64,000 nucleotides of DNA from an uncultured delta proteobacterium (GTDB taxonomy: Bacteria > Myxococcota_A > Polyangia > Polyangiales > Polyangiaceae): positions 62,001-126,000 of the forward strand of contig CAITIQ010000606.1 in the NCBI GenBank assembly GCA_903892415.1, read 5' to 3'. The position numbers and the translations under genes were made by a program. This document shows positions 17,428 to 26,290 of the stretch, in pieces. The notes below the pieces were generated by a model, which saw only the letters and a program-made list of their open reading frames with translations, did no database searches and had not been told where the DNA came from. How positions within the stretch are numbered: position 1 is the stretch's first letter; each line of letters opens with the position of its first letter.

Positions 17428-17976
17428 ATGGGGATCCGCATCATCGCAGGGGAATTTGGTGGGCGCCGACTCGAGGCTCCTCCAGGGCGTGAGACCAGAC
17501 CCACGTCGGACCGGGTCCGCGAAGCGCTTTTCTCCATTCTTGGCTCCGTGGAAGAGCTGGTCGTGCTCGATGTCTACGCCGGTTCGGGGGCGCTCGGGCT
17601 CGAAGCCCTGTCGCGGGGAGCCAAACGAGTCACGTTCATCGACCAAAGTCGTTTTGCGATCGCAACCTTGCGCAAGAACATCGCTGCGCTCGAGGTGGGC
17701 GACCGCTGCGAGGTGGTTCAGGATTCGGCTGTGCGCGCGCTGCACCGAGTACCGGGAGCTGTGGATCTCGTCTTCGCCGATCCACCCTACGTCGATCTCG
17801 CGCGCGCAGTGCCACTCTTGGAGCAACTGGCGAAACGCGGTGTGCTCGCTGAGTCGGCGCGCATCGTGGTCGAACACCGCTCGACGGACAGGCCGGAACT
17901 GCCCTCGTTCGAACTGGCGCCGACTCGTATCTACGGCGATACCGCGCTCACGGTTGGGCAGTTGCGGGGGCCCTGA
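17428..17976 (+). CDS. rsmD: 16S rRNA (guanine-966-N2)-methyltransferase RsmD
   Basis: 182 residues, the normal length for RsmD, which methylates G966 of 16S rRNA on the assembled 30S subunit. The N-terminus MGIRIIAGEFGGRRLEAP and the block RPTSDRVREALFSIL are diagnostic. The SAM site VLDVYAGSGALGLEALSRGA and the catalytic DPPY at 118-121 are intact. The start ATG lies three bases after the preceding stop, so it shares a transcript with the upstream membrane enzyme. In many bacteria coaD follows; here it does not. Confidence 0.95.
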   Translation: MGIRIIAGEFGGRRLEAPPGRETRPTSDRVREALFSILGSVEELVVLDVYAGSGALGLEALSRGAKRVTFIDQSRFAIATLRKNIAALEVGDRCEVVQDSAVRALHRVPGAVDLVFADPPYVDLARAVPLLEQLAKRGVLAESARIVVEHRSTDRPELPSFELAPTRIYGDTALTVGQLRGP

Positions 17977-18046
17977 GAGCTCCTCTGCCTTGCTCCCGTG
18001 CAATCACTTCGCAGCGCTGGCTGACCCGTGTTAACGCCGCCTCGCC

Positions 18047-19666
18047 ATGATTCGCCTGGATGAAGTCTCGAAACAGCACGGTCAGCAGATCCTGTTCATG
18101 GACGCTGGCATGACGGTCTTTCGCGGTGAAAAGGTCGGTTTGGTCGGACCGAACGGTTCGGGAAAATCCACCATCTTTCGCATGATCGTGCGTGAAGAGG
18201 CCCCTGACGGCGGTCAGGTCATGATCGATAAGAACACCACCATTGGCTACTTCAGTCAGGACGTGGGGGAGATGACGGGCCGCTCCGTGTTGGCCGAGAC
18301 GATGGCTGGCGCTGGCGAGGTCTCCGGTGCGATGGCCAAGTTGCAGGAGCTCGAGGCGGCGATGGCTGATCCCGATCGCTTGGACGAGATCGATCAGCTC
18401 GTCGAACAGTTTGGTGAGGCGCAATCCCGCTTTGAGGAGCTCGGTGGGTACGCTCTCGAGGCGCGCGCCCGCGAGATTTTGGCTGGTCTTGGTTTTCGCC
18501 CCGAGGTGGTCGAAAAGGACGTTGGCGAGCTGTCGGGTGGATGGAAAATGCGCGTCGCTCTAGCGCGCATCCTGCTGATGCAGCCGGATGCTTTGCTGCT
18601 CGACGAGCCTACCAACCATCTCGATATCGAGTCGATCATCTGGCTCGAGCGCTTCCTGCGCGGCTACGAGGGTGGTCTTCTGATGACCTCGCATGATCGC
18701 GAGTTCCTCAATCGCTTGGTAACCAAGATTGTCGAGATTGACGGTGGTGAGCTCACCACCTTCTCCGGCAACTACGACTTCTATGAGCGCCAGCGAGCGG
18801 TGCTTGCGGAGCAGGCCGAAGCGCAGTTTGCGCGGCAGCAGGCTATGCTCGCAAAGGAACAGGCCTTCATCGCTCGCTTCAAGGCCCGCGCAAGTCACGC
18901 AGCGCAGGTGCAGTCGCGCGTGAAGAAGCTCGAGAAGATCGAGAAGGTTGAACCGCCGCGGAGGCGCCGCGTGATCGAGTTCGACTTCAAGGCGCCCGAC
19001 CGTTCTGGAGAAGACGTCGCCAAACTCGAAGGTGTGCGCAAGGCGTACGGCTCCAAGGTCATCTACGACAAGCTCGACCTCTTGATTCGGCGTCGGGAGC
19101 GTTGGTGCATCATGGGCATCAACGGGGCTGGCAAGAGCACCTTGCTCAAGCTCATCACCTCGCACACGACGCCTGACGCCGGGGCAGTGTCGGTGGGTGC
19201 GAGCGTCAAGATGGGATATTTCGCTCAGCATTCAATGGACTTGCTCGACGGTGAGCGCAGCGTGCTCGAGAGCTTGCAGGCCTCCTTCCCGTTCGCAACG
19301 CTGGGCACCTTGCGCAATCTGGCCGGTGCGTTCGGCTTTTCCGGAGATGACGTCGAGAAGACCTGCCGCATTCTCTCCGGAGGAGAAAAGGCGCGTTTGG
19401 TTCTTGCGCAAATGCTCTACGACCCGCCGAATTTCCTCGTCCTCGACGAGCCCACCAACCATCTCGACATGACGACCAAAGAGACGCTGATGAAGGCGCT
19501 GGCGGACTTCGAAGGGACCATGCTCTTCGTGTCCCACGATCGTAACTTCCTGGGCGCGCTCTCGAATCGAGTGCTTGAAGTTTCGAGCGATGGCATTCGG
19601 AGCTACGGCGGCGGATACAAGGAGTACGTGGCGGCCACGGGCCGCGAAGCGCCCGGCGTCGGCTGA
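18047..19666 (+). CDS. ABC-F family translation factor ATPase
   Basis: 539 residues with two ABC nucleotide-binding domains and no membrane helix, which defines ABC-F proteins acting on the ribosome. First domain: GPNGSGKST, LSGGWKMRVALARIL, DEPTNHLDIESI. Second domain: GINGAGKST, LSGGEKARLVLAQML, DEPTNHLDMTTK. The charged interdomain linker (about residues 245-305, QAMLAKEQAFIARFKARASHAAQ) is the ribosome-contacting arm. The C-terminus is short, without the Uup coiled coil. The best guess is the YbiT/YdiF-like subgroup; antibiotic resistance function cannot be judged. The start ATG is at 18047, 70 bases after rsmD. A second ABC-F (uup) lies at 41428-43389. Confidence 0.92.
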   Translation: MIRLDEVSKQHGQQILFMDAGMTVFRGEKVGLVGPNGSGKSTIFRMIVREEAPDGGQVMIDKNTTIGYFSQDVGEMTGRSVLAETMAGAGEVSGAMAKLQELEAAMADPDRLDEIDQLVEQFGEAQSRFEELGGYALEARAREILAGLGFRPEVVEKDVGELSGGWKMRVALARILLMQPDALLLDEPTNHLDIESIIWLERFLRGYEGGLLMTSHDREFLNRLVTKIVEIDGGELTTFSGNYDFYERQRAVLAEQAEAQFARQQAMLAKEQAFIARFKARASHAAQVQSRVKKLEKIEKVEPPRRRRVIEFDFKAPDRSGEDVAKLEGVRKAYGSKVIYDKLDLLIRRRERWCIMGINGAGKSTLLKLITSHTTPDAGAVSVGASVKMGYFAQHSMDLLDGERSVLESLQASFPFATLGTLRNLAGAFGFSGDDVEKTCRILSGGEKARLVLAQMLYDPPNFLVLDEPTNHLDMTTKETLMKALADFEGTMLFVSHDRNFLGALSNRVLEVSSDGIRSYGGGYKEYVAATGREAPGVG

Positions 19667-19718
19667 CCGCTACACCTTTCGTCCCAAAGCCAGCGCGAGC
19701 CGTGGCAGAATCCGCGGC

Positions 19719-21038
19719 ATGGAATCGCAGGAAATGATCGAGCTGTGCATGAAGCACAGCCTCTTCTCGTGGTCGGCCAGTGGCAAAGTGGACCCCCTCC
19801 CGATCGCGCGAGCCGAGGGCATTTACCTCTATTCGCCCGAGGGCAAGCGCTGGATTGACTTCAACAGTCAGTTGATGAGCGTCAACATCGGGCACGGCCA
19901 CCCGCGGGTGATTGAGGCAATCAAGAAGCAGGCGGACACGCTGATCTACGCCTACCCGGGGATGGTCACTGAGGTGCGCGCCCGCCTGTCGAAGAAGCTG
20001 GCAGACATCGTTCCTGGCCACCTCAATACGTTTTTCTACACACTCGGTGGCGCCGAAGCGAACGAGAACGCGATCAAGGCGGCCCGCCTATTCACGGGGC
20101 GTCACAAGATCATCGCCCGCTATCGCAGCTACCACGGAGCAACGCACGGTGTGATGTCGCTCACCGGTGATCCGCGCCGCTGGCCGAACGAGCCTGGTAT
20201 GGCTGGCATCGTTCGTGTGATGGACCCGCGCCCGTACGACTACTCCTTCGGTACGACCGACAGCGAGATCGTCGCGAACAACCTCCGCTATCTCGAAGAG
20301 ATCATACAATATGAAGGTCCGCACACGATCGCGGCGATGTTCATCGAGACCGTGACCGGAACCAACGGTATTTTGCCGCCACCGGAGGGCTACCTGAAGG
20401 GCTTGAAGGCCTTGCTCGAGAAGTACGGCATCCTGCTCGTGTGCGATGAAGTGATGTGCGGCTTCGGGCGAACGGGGAAGTTGTTCGCCTTTGAGCACGG
20501 CGGGATCGTTCCCGACATCCTGACGATGGCGAAAGGCTTGACCAGCTCGTACATGCCGCTCGGCGTGATGGCGCTCTCAGACAAGATTGCGGATCACTTC
20601 CGCGACAACGTGTTCTGGGGCGGCCTCACCTACAACGCACACCCGATGTGTTTGGCGGCCGCGCTCGCTGCGGTGGACGTGCTGATCGACGAGGGCATGG
20701 TCGAGAACTCCGCCAAGATGGGCGTGCTCATGAACCAGCACATGCAACGGCTCGCCGCCAAGCATCCGTCAGTACGCGAGCACCGCAACATCGGTCTCTT
20801 CGGCCTGATCGAGCTGCGAAAGAATTCTAAGAATGAGCGTTTGGTGCCCTACGCCGGTTCACACCCGGTGATGGCCAAGCTCGGCAAGTACTTCAAGGAC
20901 AATGGGCTATTCACCGTGCTGCAATGGAGCACCGTGATGTGCAATCCACCGCTCTCGATCAACGAGCAGCAGATGGAAGAGGCCTTCACCATCATCGACG
21001 GCGGTCTTTCCCTGATCGACGAAGTGTACGAGGGCTGA
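19719..21038 (+). CDS. Class III PLP-dependent aminotransferase
   Basis: 439 residues. Class III aminotransferase features: GGAEANENAIKAAR, SYHGAT, CDEVMCGFGRTG (Asp243 contacts the PLP pyridine) and the Schiff-base Lys272 in DILTMAKGLTSSYMPLG. The N-terminal block WSASGKVDPLPIARAEGIYL, with a substrate entry that accepts omega-amino groups, resembles taurine- or beta-alanine-pyruvate aminotransferases, but the substrate cannot be fixed from sequence. ATG at 19719 is used since upstream codons overlap the ABC-F gene in another frame. Four bases separate its stop from the next gene, so the two almost certainly act in one pathway. Confidence 0.88.
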   Translation: MESQEMIELCMKHSLFSWSASGKVDPLPIARAEGIYLYSPEGKRWIDFNSQLMSVNIGHGHPRVIEAIKKQADTLIYAYPGMVTEVRARLSKKLADIVPGHLNTFFYTLGGAEANENAIKAARLFTGRHKIIARYRSYHGATHGVMSLTGDPRRWPNEPGMAGIVRVMDPRPYDYSFGTTDSEIVANNLRYLEEIIQYEGPHTIAAMFIETVTGTNGILPPPEGYLKGLKALLEKYGILLVCDEVMCGFGRTGKLFAFEHGGIVPDILTMAKGLTSSYMPLGVMALSDKIADHFRDNVFWGGLTYNAHPMCLAAALAAVDVLIDEGMVENSAKMGVLMNQHMQRLAAKHPSVREHRNIGLFGLIELRKNSKNERLVPYAGSHPVMAKLGKYFKDNGLFTVLQWSTVMCNPPLSINEQQMEEAFTIIDGGLSLIDEVYEG

Positions 21039-21042
21039 GCCG

Positions 21043-22164
21043 ATGCCCGATAAGCGGCTGATTCGGTGTGACTGGCACAAGACCTCGAATGGTCCGCTCG
21101 AGACGGCGCGGATCTTCGATGGTCTCACCCAACCGGAAGGTTTTGTCGTCGAGCGTTCGCGTAGCGAAGACACGATTGCGTTACCGCGAGATGGTCGAGC
21201 CGAGGTGCTGAGTGTGTTGCGCGGGTCAGCCAAGCTGGACGATCCAGAGTATGGCGTGCTGCGCATCAAGCCAGGGGTTCATCTCTACCTCCCGCGAGGC
21301 CGAGAGGTGGAGTTCGAGCTGGCCGCCGGCACCGAGGTGGTGCGCGTGCTCGAGAGCCCCGAAGGCAAGAGCTCGGCGCGCGGAACCGAGTTGCTCGTGC
21401 GCAACGAGCGCTACTTGGCGGCCTGCGCGACAGAGAGCCAAATGCTCCGTTGGATCTTCACGCCGCAATACGTGAGCCGGCGCATTTTCCTTCATCACGA
21501 CCGGGCCCTCATTTCAAGAAATGGGGATCCCGTCTCGTGGTTTCACACGACCATGTTCGATGTCGGTGGCCTACCCATGAATGAGGAAGGCGAGCCGGTA
21601 TTCAAGATGTCGTACAACTCCCGAACTGAGTTCAACGTGCTCTATGACGTCGCGGGGGACGTACGCGTGCGCTTCGCCGAGCATCCCTATGCTGAGAAGG
21701 GTCAACTTTGGCGCGGCTGGCGAACGCTCGATTCAGAGAGCACCTACCACCTGAACGAGCCACGAGAGGTCCAGCCGCTGCGTAACAAGCATGAGGTCGT
21801 GGCGCACAACGGGCATGCGTCGCTCTTTTGCGTGTTCGATCCTGCGCCCACTGGAGTCGAGAAGCATCAGCCAGGCAGCTACAGCGACTACGAGGCCTTT
21901 GACGTCGTTTCTAAACGCCCGGACTACGCAGCCCAGCAAGCTGTGATCGCTGCTTTTGACGACATGGTGCAGAGGCTCTCGATCGCGGAGGCTCAGGGCG
22001 TGCTTGAGCAACAGCTCCGAACCAATGTCGAGGTTCAGCGTGCCCACGCACTCTTTGAGCAAGGCCTTCAATCCCAGCTGGCACTCGAGGCAAGTCTCAT
22101 CGATGGCTTGAAGGACGATCCGAAGCGGCAGGCCATCCTGCAACCTTGGCGCGTCAAAGCCTAA
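21043..22164 (+). CDS. Unrecognised, probably two-cupin protein paired with the aminotransferase
   Basis: 373 residues, no signal peptide or membrane helix. I do not recognise the family. Two beta-rich halves look cupin-like: residues about 45-105 (RAEVLSVLRGSAKLDD, IKPGVHLYLPRGREVEF) and about 145-275 (RRIFLHHDRALISRNG, WFHTTMFDVGG, NGHASLFCVFDP). Several His residues could bind metal. The last 80 residues are helical. The start ATG lies four bases after the aminotransferase stop. A role in processing the aldehyde or keto product of the aminotransferase is a guess. The TAA at 22162-22164 shares its last A with the first base of a structured repeat. Confidence 0.6.
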   Translation: MPDKRLIRCDWHKTSNGPLETARIFDGLTQPEGFVVERSRSEDTIALPRDGRAEVLSVLRGSAKLDDPEYGVLRIKPGVHLYLPRGREVEFELAAGTEVVRVLESPEGKSSARGTELLVRNERYLAACATESQMLRWIFTPQYVSRRIFLHHDRALISRNGDPVSWFHTTMFDVGGLPMNEEGEPVFKMSYNSRTEFNVLYDVAGDVRVRFAEHPYAEKGQLWRGWRTLDSESTYHLNEPREVQPLRNKHEVVAHNGHASLFCVFDPAPTGVEKHQPGSYSDYEAFDVVSKRPDYAAQQAVIAAFDDMVQRLSIAEAQGVLEQQLRTNVEVQRAHALFEQGLQSQLALEASLIDGLKDDPKRQAILQPWRVKA

Positions 22165-22260
22165 TTCCGTCGAAGGCGGATGCAGATTGAGTGACTCCTG
22201 CCCTCTTCGAAAAAGACGGCCGAAGGCCGCGCTGGACCATCGACTGGGCACGAGTCATTC
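22164..22260. repeat. Structured dispersed repeat, copy A
   Basis: First of three copies of a roughly 95-bp element. It begins with ATTCC overlapping the upstream stop codon. A hairpin follows: CCGTC (22167-22171), loop GAA, GGCGG (22175-22179). The conserved GGATGCAG comes next. A long-range arm GAGTGACTCCTGCC (22189-22202) faces GGCACGAGTCATTC (22247-22260), with one wobble and one mismatch, and encloses a second hairpin GGCC-GAA-GGCC (22218-22228). Compare 49324-49520. No coding potential or transposase is seen; it is REP- or MITE-like in size and folding. Confidence 0.8.
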
Positions 22261-22315
22261 GCCGCTCACTTGGGCGCGTCCAACATTGACGATGACCGGG
22301 TGAGCCATCCCGCGT

Positions 22316-23632
22316 ATGAGCGACGCGATGATCGCCTCCACCAGCTCCTTCGCCGCTCTTGGGCTCTCCGCGGCAATTCTTCGCGCGATTGACGATGAAG
22401 ATTACGACGCGCCCACTCCGGTCCAGGAGCAGGTCGTGCCCAAGGCGATCGCAGGGCGGGATATCCTAGCGGCTGCGCAGACCGGCACTGGTAAGACCGC
22501 AGCCTTCGTTCTGCCGATTCTGCAGCACCTTTCGGAGTCTCCGAGTGATCCGCGGGGAGCTCGTGATATCCGCGCGCTGATCCTCACTCCCACGCGCGAG
22601 TTGGCCGCACAGATCGGAGAGCGCATCAGCGCTTATGGCAAGTACCTCAAGGTTGGCCATACTGTGGTTTACGGTGGCGTCGGGCAGCGGCCGCAGGAAG
22701 AAGCCTTGCGCCGTCGCCCAGATATCCTGGTGGCGACACCTGGCCGTCTGCTCGACCTGATGGGGCAGGGGTTCGTGAAGCTGCGTGGTATCACGCACTT
22801 CGTTTTGGATGAGGCCGACCGCATGCTCGACATGGGCTTCATTCACGACGTGCGCAAGGTGATCGCGGTCTTGCCGAAAGAGCGACAAACGCTGCTCTTC
22901 TCCGCAACGATTCCCGCAGACATCGAGCGCCTCGCAGGCTCACTCTTGGAAGAGCCGGTACGCGTCGCCATCACGCCCAAGATCACGACTGCCGAGGGCG
23001 TCGATCAGGCAGTGATCTTCTCAGAGACGGCGGAAAAGCGTGTGCTGCTCGAGCGCATTCTCCGTCGGCCCGACGTGAAGCGAACCATCGTATTCACGCG
23101 CACGAAGCATGGCGCCAATCGACTCACCCGCGATCTGGAGCGAGCTGGCATTGCCTCCCTCGCCATTCACGGAAACAAGTCACAGAACGCCCGCGATCGA
23201 GCGCTATCAAGCTTCAAGACCGGTGAAATCCCTGTGTTGGTCGCCACCGATGTGGCTGCGCGAGGTATCGACGTCGATGACGTCTCCCACGTCGTCAACT
23301 TCGACGTACCCAACATCCCGGAGAGCTACGTCCATCGAATTGGTCGCACCGGTCGTGCAGGTGCTGTTGGCCAAGCCATTTCGCTGTGCGCCGCCGAAGA
23401 ACGCCCCTTCCTCGCCGACATCGAGAAGCTGATCAAGAAGACGATCCCTTCGATCGACGTTGACGGCAACGTTCTCGAGCGGCCTCAGGCGCGCGCGATC
23501 GCCGCCGCTCCACCGCCGGGTCGCGGCGGGGGCGGCGGAAGACCAGGCGGCGGCGGTGGCGGCGGTAGATCAGGCGGCGGTGGCGGCAGCAGGCCGGGTG
23601 GTGGTGGTGGTCGTCGGCCGCGCTACCGCTGA
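22316..23632 (+). CDS. rhlE: DEAD-box RNA helicase RhlE
   Basis: 438 residues. Helicase motifs in order: Q-motif [21 protein letters not shown] (I), PTRELAAQI (Ia), ATPGRLLDL (Ib), [13 protein letters not shown] (II, DEAD), FSATI (III), [13 protein letters not shown] (IV), [24 protein letters not shown] (V, read in parts) and [10 protein letters not shown] (VI). The C-terminus is a Gly/Arg-rich low-complexity tail (about residues 400-438) typical of RhlE and useful for RNA binding. ATG at 22316 is used; Met5 is an alternative. Its stop is one base from the convergent lipoprotein gene, leaving no room for a terminator between them. Confidence 0.93.
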   Translation: MSDAMIASTSSFAALGLSAAILRAIDDEDYDAPTPVQEQVVPKAIAGRDILAAAQTGTGKTAAFVLPILQHLSESPSDPRGARDIRALILTPTRELAAQIGERISAYGKYLKVGHTVVYGGVGQRPQEEALRRRPDILVATPGRLLDLMGQGFVKLRGITHFVLDEADRMLDMGFIHDVRKVIAVLPKERQTLLFSATIPADIERLAGSLLEEPVRVAITPKITTAEGVDQAVIFSETAEKRVLLERILRRPDVKRTIVFTRTKHGANRLTRDLERAGIASLAIHGNKSQNARDRALSSFKTGEIPVLVATDVAARGIDVDDVSHVVNFDVPNIPESYVHRIGRTGRAGAVGQAISLCAAEERPFLADIEKLIKKTIPSIDVDGNVLERPQARAIAAAPPPGRGGGGGRPGGGGGGGRSGGGGGSRPGGGGGRRPRYR

Positions 23633-23633
23633 G

Positions 23634-25670
23634 CTACTTCGCTCGCTTGAAGCGATAGGCAGATTGTCCGAAGTCGATCACGATCTCGTTCCCTTCGACG
23701 CGTAGGGGAAGCCCGCCGCCCGGCGCATCGATCAGCGTCAGCGTTTCCTTGTCGCCGTCCTTCTTGTAACCAAACCGACTCTTCCACTCGCCCGCGTCCA
23801 GTGTGGGAAAGTCGGTGCCCTTATCGATCTTGATGACTCCGAGCTGAGGATTCTCCAGCCGGCCGGCCAACCGCGAGACCACCTCATCCGGGACTTTTCC
23901 GAGGTCGTCTTTGCGCAGCTTTTCTAGCTTTGTCTTTGCTTCAGTGAGCGATCGATCGAGTGACTTCAACGCGCTCGGTTTCTGGTCAAACACGATCTCC
24001 ATGAACCGTCCTGCGATGGCCTCGAGTAAATCGCTGCCACCGCCGTTGGTTAGAATGACGAGGCCCATGTTCCGCTCGGGGAACAACATGAAGCGCGAAC
24101 TGAAGCCGAAGGTTCCACCATCGTGGGAGACCACTGCCAGGCCCTTTTGCCGAGAAGCCGCTAGGCCTAGGCCATAACTTGCAGTCGCCGAAGCCTTCGT
24201 TCGGGGCTTTCTTCGTTCGAGCAGATTGCTCTCGCCAAATACACGTTTGCCCTCTGGCGTAACGCCGTTCGCAAGCTCGACCATCGCGTAGCGACCCATG
24301 TCTTCGACGCTCGCAAAGACCGCTCCCGCCGGCGCGTAAGGAACGACGAACCGCTCCATATCGATCGGAAGTATTCGCTTCTGAGCTGGTTCATCGAGCA
24401 GTGACTCCGAGTGCGGCCAAGCCGAGTCTTTGCTTCCCTGTGCGAAGTCGGCTGTCGTCCGAGTCATGCCCATGGGCTCGAAGACGTACTTTCGCATTGC
24501 CTCGGCGTAAGCCTTGCCTGGCTCTCCTGGTGAAGCTTTGCGTGCAGCCAAGAAGCCACCAAGGGCCGTCATCTGGTTCGAGTATTGAAAGGTTTCCCCG
24601 AAGGCCGTCGTTGGCTTCTGGTCTCTGAAGCCGTCGAAGACGGCGCTGGGCTTTACCCCTTTGAACTCGAAAACGAGCTCAAGGTCTCTGCGCGGCATCC
24701 CAGTGCAGGCGCAGAACGTGTCGGCGATCGTGAGTCGCTCAGTAAAGCTTGGTTCGCCCGTAGCAAAGCTGGGCAATAGCTCCTTCACCTTGGTATCCCA
24801 ACGCAGCTGTCCATCGTCGACGAGCTTGGCGATCAGCAGGGTTGAGAGGCTCTTCGACACCGAGCCAATCATGAACGGCGTCTTTTCAGTAACCGGGGCC
24901 TCGCCATCCACTCGCTTCTTGCCGACCGCTCGAACGAAGACCTGCTTACCGTCACGGACGACTGCGACCGCCACGGCAGGCGCTCCAGTGCGTACTCTGA
25001 GCTCGTCGATGGCCGCTTCAAAGGCGGCTTTGCGCTCCCCTTCCAGCGTGTGCGCCTCTCGTTTGGAGAGGTCCTCCTCCTCGACGCCCTTCATAGTTAG
25101 GCCAAACACGATCTGTCTCAGCTGCGCGCCACGCCGATTGAACGCAGCGGGTGAGCCTTCGAGCAGCGTGGCTACCACCCGCCCACCGATTCTCCGGGCA
25201 TTGACGATGAAGATGCGTTCGCCCGGGCTCTGGGGAAGTTGCACGAACTCGTAGATTTCGTCCCACCCGCCCTCCTCCGTCAGCGACTTCTCCTCGACAG
25301 GGCCCACTTTTACGCTTCGTTGGAGATAGCTAAGTAGTTGGTCTTTAGCGGCCTTCGCGGAGGACGAGTCAAACGCCAACATCGTAATGGTGAGGTCCCC
25401 TTCGGGGTCGGTGGTTGTCATGCCACCCGAGCGCGGCTCGAGCTTCCAACCGTTGGGAATGGTGACCTTTGCGTCATCGGCGAGCGCCAGTTCTCTTTCC
25501 GCGGAGACAACCTCGACAGGCCCGAGCACCGCTCCCAACTCAGGTTTGGCAGCCTCTTTTGCAGCCGGCTCGAGCGGTTTGGGTTCCTGAGCGACTGGGC
25601 TTGCCTGCGTTCCAGAGCAACCAGCCTGCGCCGCTATGAGCAGCCAGCTACAAATCAACGACCGTCGCAT
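23634..25670 (-). CDS. Beta-lactamase-fold serine hydrolase, lipoprotein
   Basis: 678 residues. The signal peptide ends in AAQAGC, a weak lipobox, so the protein is probably a periplasmic lipoprotein. Residues about 60-195 form an extra N-terminal domain. The class C beta-lactamase / DD-peptidase-like domain follows with the catalytic Ser270-V-S-Lys273, Tyr363-S-N and His516-D-G. A beta-rich C-terminal domain ends the protein. It could be a peptidase or esterase; beta-lactam resistance is not implied. ATG at 25670 has AAAGGGA about eight bases upstream; an alternative ATG at 25727 overlaps the previous stop as ATGA. It is the last gene of an ECF-sigma operon. Confidence 0.85.
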   Translation of the reverse strand: MRRSLICSWLLIAAQAGCSGTQASPVAQEPKPLEPAAKEAAKPELGAVLGPVEVVSAERELALADDAKVTIPNGWKLEPRSGGMTTTDPEGDLTITMLAFDSSSAKAAKDQLLSYLQRSVKVGPVEEKSLTEEGGWDEIYEFVQLPQSPGERIFIVNARRIGGRVVATLLEGSPAAFNRRGAQLRQIVFGLTMKGVEEEDLSKREAHTLEGERKAAFEAAIDELRVRTGAPAVAVAVVRDGKQVFVRAVGKKRVDGEAPVTEKTPFMIGSVSKSLSTLLIAKLVDDGQLRWDTKVKELLPSFATGEPSFTERLTIADTFCACTGMPRRDLELVFEFKGVKPSAVFDGFRDQKPTTAFGETFQYSNQMTALGGFLAARKASPGEPGKAYAEAMRKYVFEPMGMTRTTADFAQGSKDSAWPHSESLLDEPAQKRILPIDMERFVVPYAPAGAVFASVEDMGRYAMVELANGVTPEGKRVFGESNLLERRKPRTKASATASYGLGLAASRQKGLAVVSHDGGTFGFSSRFMLFPERNMGLVILTNGGGSDLLEAIAGRFMEIVFDQKPSALKSLDRSLTEAKTKLEKLRKDDLGKVPDEVVSRLAGRLENPQLGVIKIDKGTDFPTLDAGEWKSRFGYKKDGDKETLTLIDAPGGGLPLRVEGNEIVIDFGQSAYRFKRAK

Positions 25671-25723
25671 TCGTTTTTCCCTTTCATGGCGCCCCAAGCA
25701 ACTCGACTTCGTTTCAGCGAGCA

Positions 25724-26290
25724 TCATTCTTTCAGTTCATCGATCTGTTTCTTGAGCTCGCGAGCGGCTCGACGATTCGCCCAAAGAATCAAGCCTGTCA
25801 TCACCCCACATACAACGAACGAGATGCCAAAACGAATCAGTGACCCAAGATCGGACCGCTCGAGCCCACCTGCGAAGAACACCACGAGACCAGGGATGAG
25901 AGGTCCCACGTACCATCGAGGCACCTGCAGCAGGAGTTGCATCTGGCGCTCGAGTTCCTTGCGATGCCATGCGAGCAGCTCAGCGGTGGGGACCGCAGCG
26001 GCAGGTTGCTCTGCCGCGTGTCCACGTAACCGTATATTGGTAAGCATCACAGCTGTTCCAACCACCAGTAAAAGCGCGCCTATACGAATTAGTAGCGCGC
26101 CCTCGACGATAGCTATCCGACCGAAGAAGGTCGCGACGAACGCGCCAGCCACATACTCAGCCAGATTTCTATTTCGGATCTTTGATTGAAAGTTTGTGGC
26201 CTTACCAAGAATTGCATCCATCTTCAGCTCCGAACTAGGGATTGATTGAGTCTGCCAAAGCTCTTTGAGATCATCATCAGGGTGTGTCAT
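25724..26290 (-). CDS. Membrane protein, candidate anti-sigma factor
   Basis: 188 residues. A short cytoplasmic N-terminus (DDLKELWQTQ) leads to two membrane helices at about 47-85. A charged amphipathic stretch follows (WHRKELERQMQLLLQVPRWYVG), then two more helices and a basic/acidic C-terminus. It is translationally coupled (ATGA) to the ECF sigma gene just upstream, the classical place of an anti-sigma factor, but the HxxxCxxC zinc motif of ZAS anti-sigma proteins is absent. The role is therefore assigned by position; the family is not recognised with certainty. Confidence 0.65.
   Translation of the reverse strand: MTHPDDDLKELWQTQSIPSSELKMDAILGKATNFQSKIRNRNLAEYVAGAFVATFFGRIAIVEGALLIRIGALLLVVGTAVMLTNIRLRGHAAEQPAAAVPTAELLAWHRKELERQMQLLLQVPRWYVGPLIPGLVVFFAGGLERSDLGSLIRFGISFVVCGVMTGLILWANRRAARELKKQIDELKE

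Noticed and set aside
23634-25670. Beta-lactamase-fold protein as an antibiotic-resistance gene
   Set aside because: The SxxK, YxN and HxG motifs are shared by many peptidases and esterases, and the extra domains are unlike true beta-lactamases.
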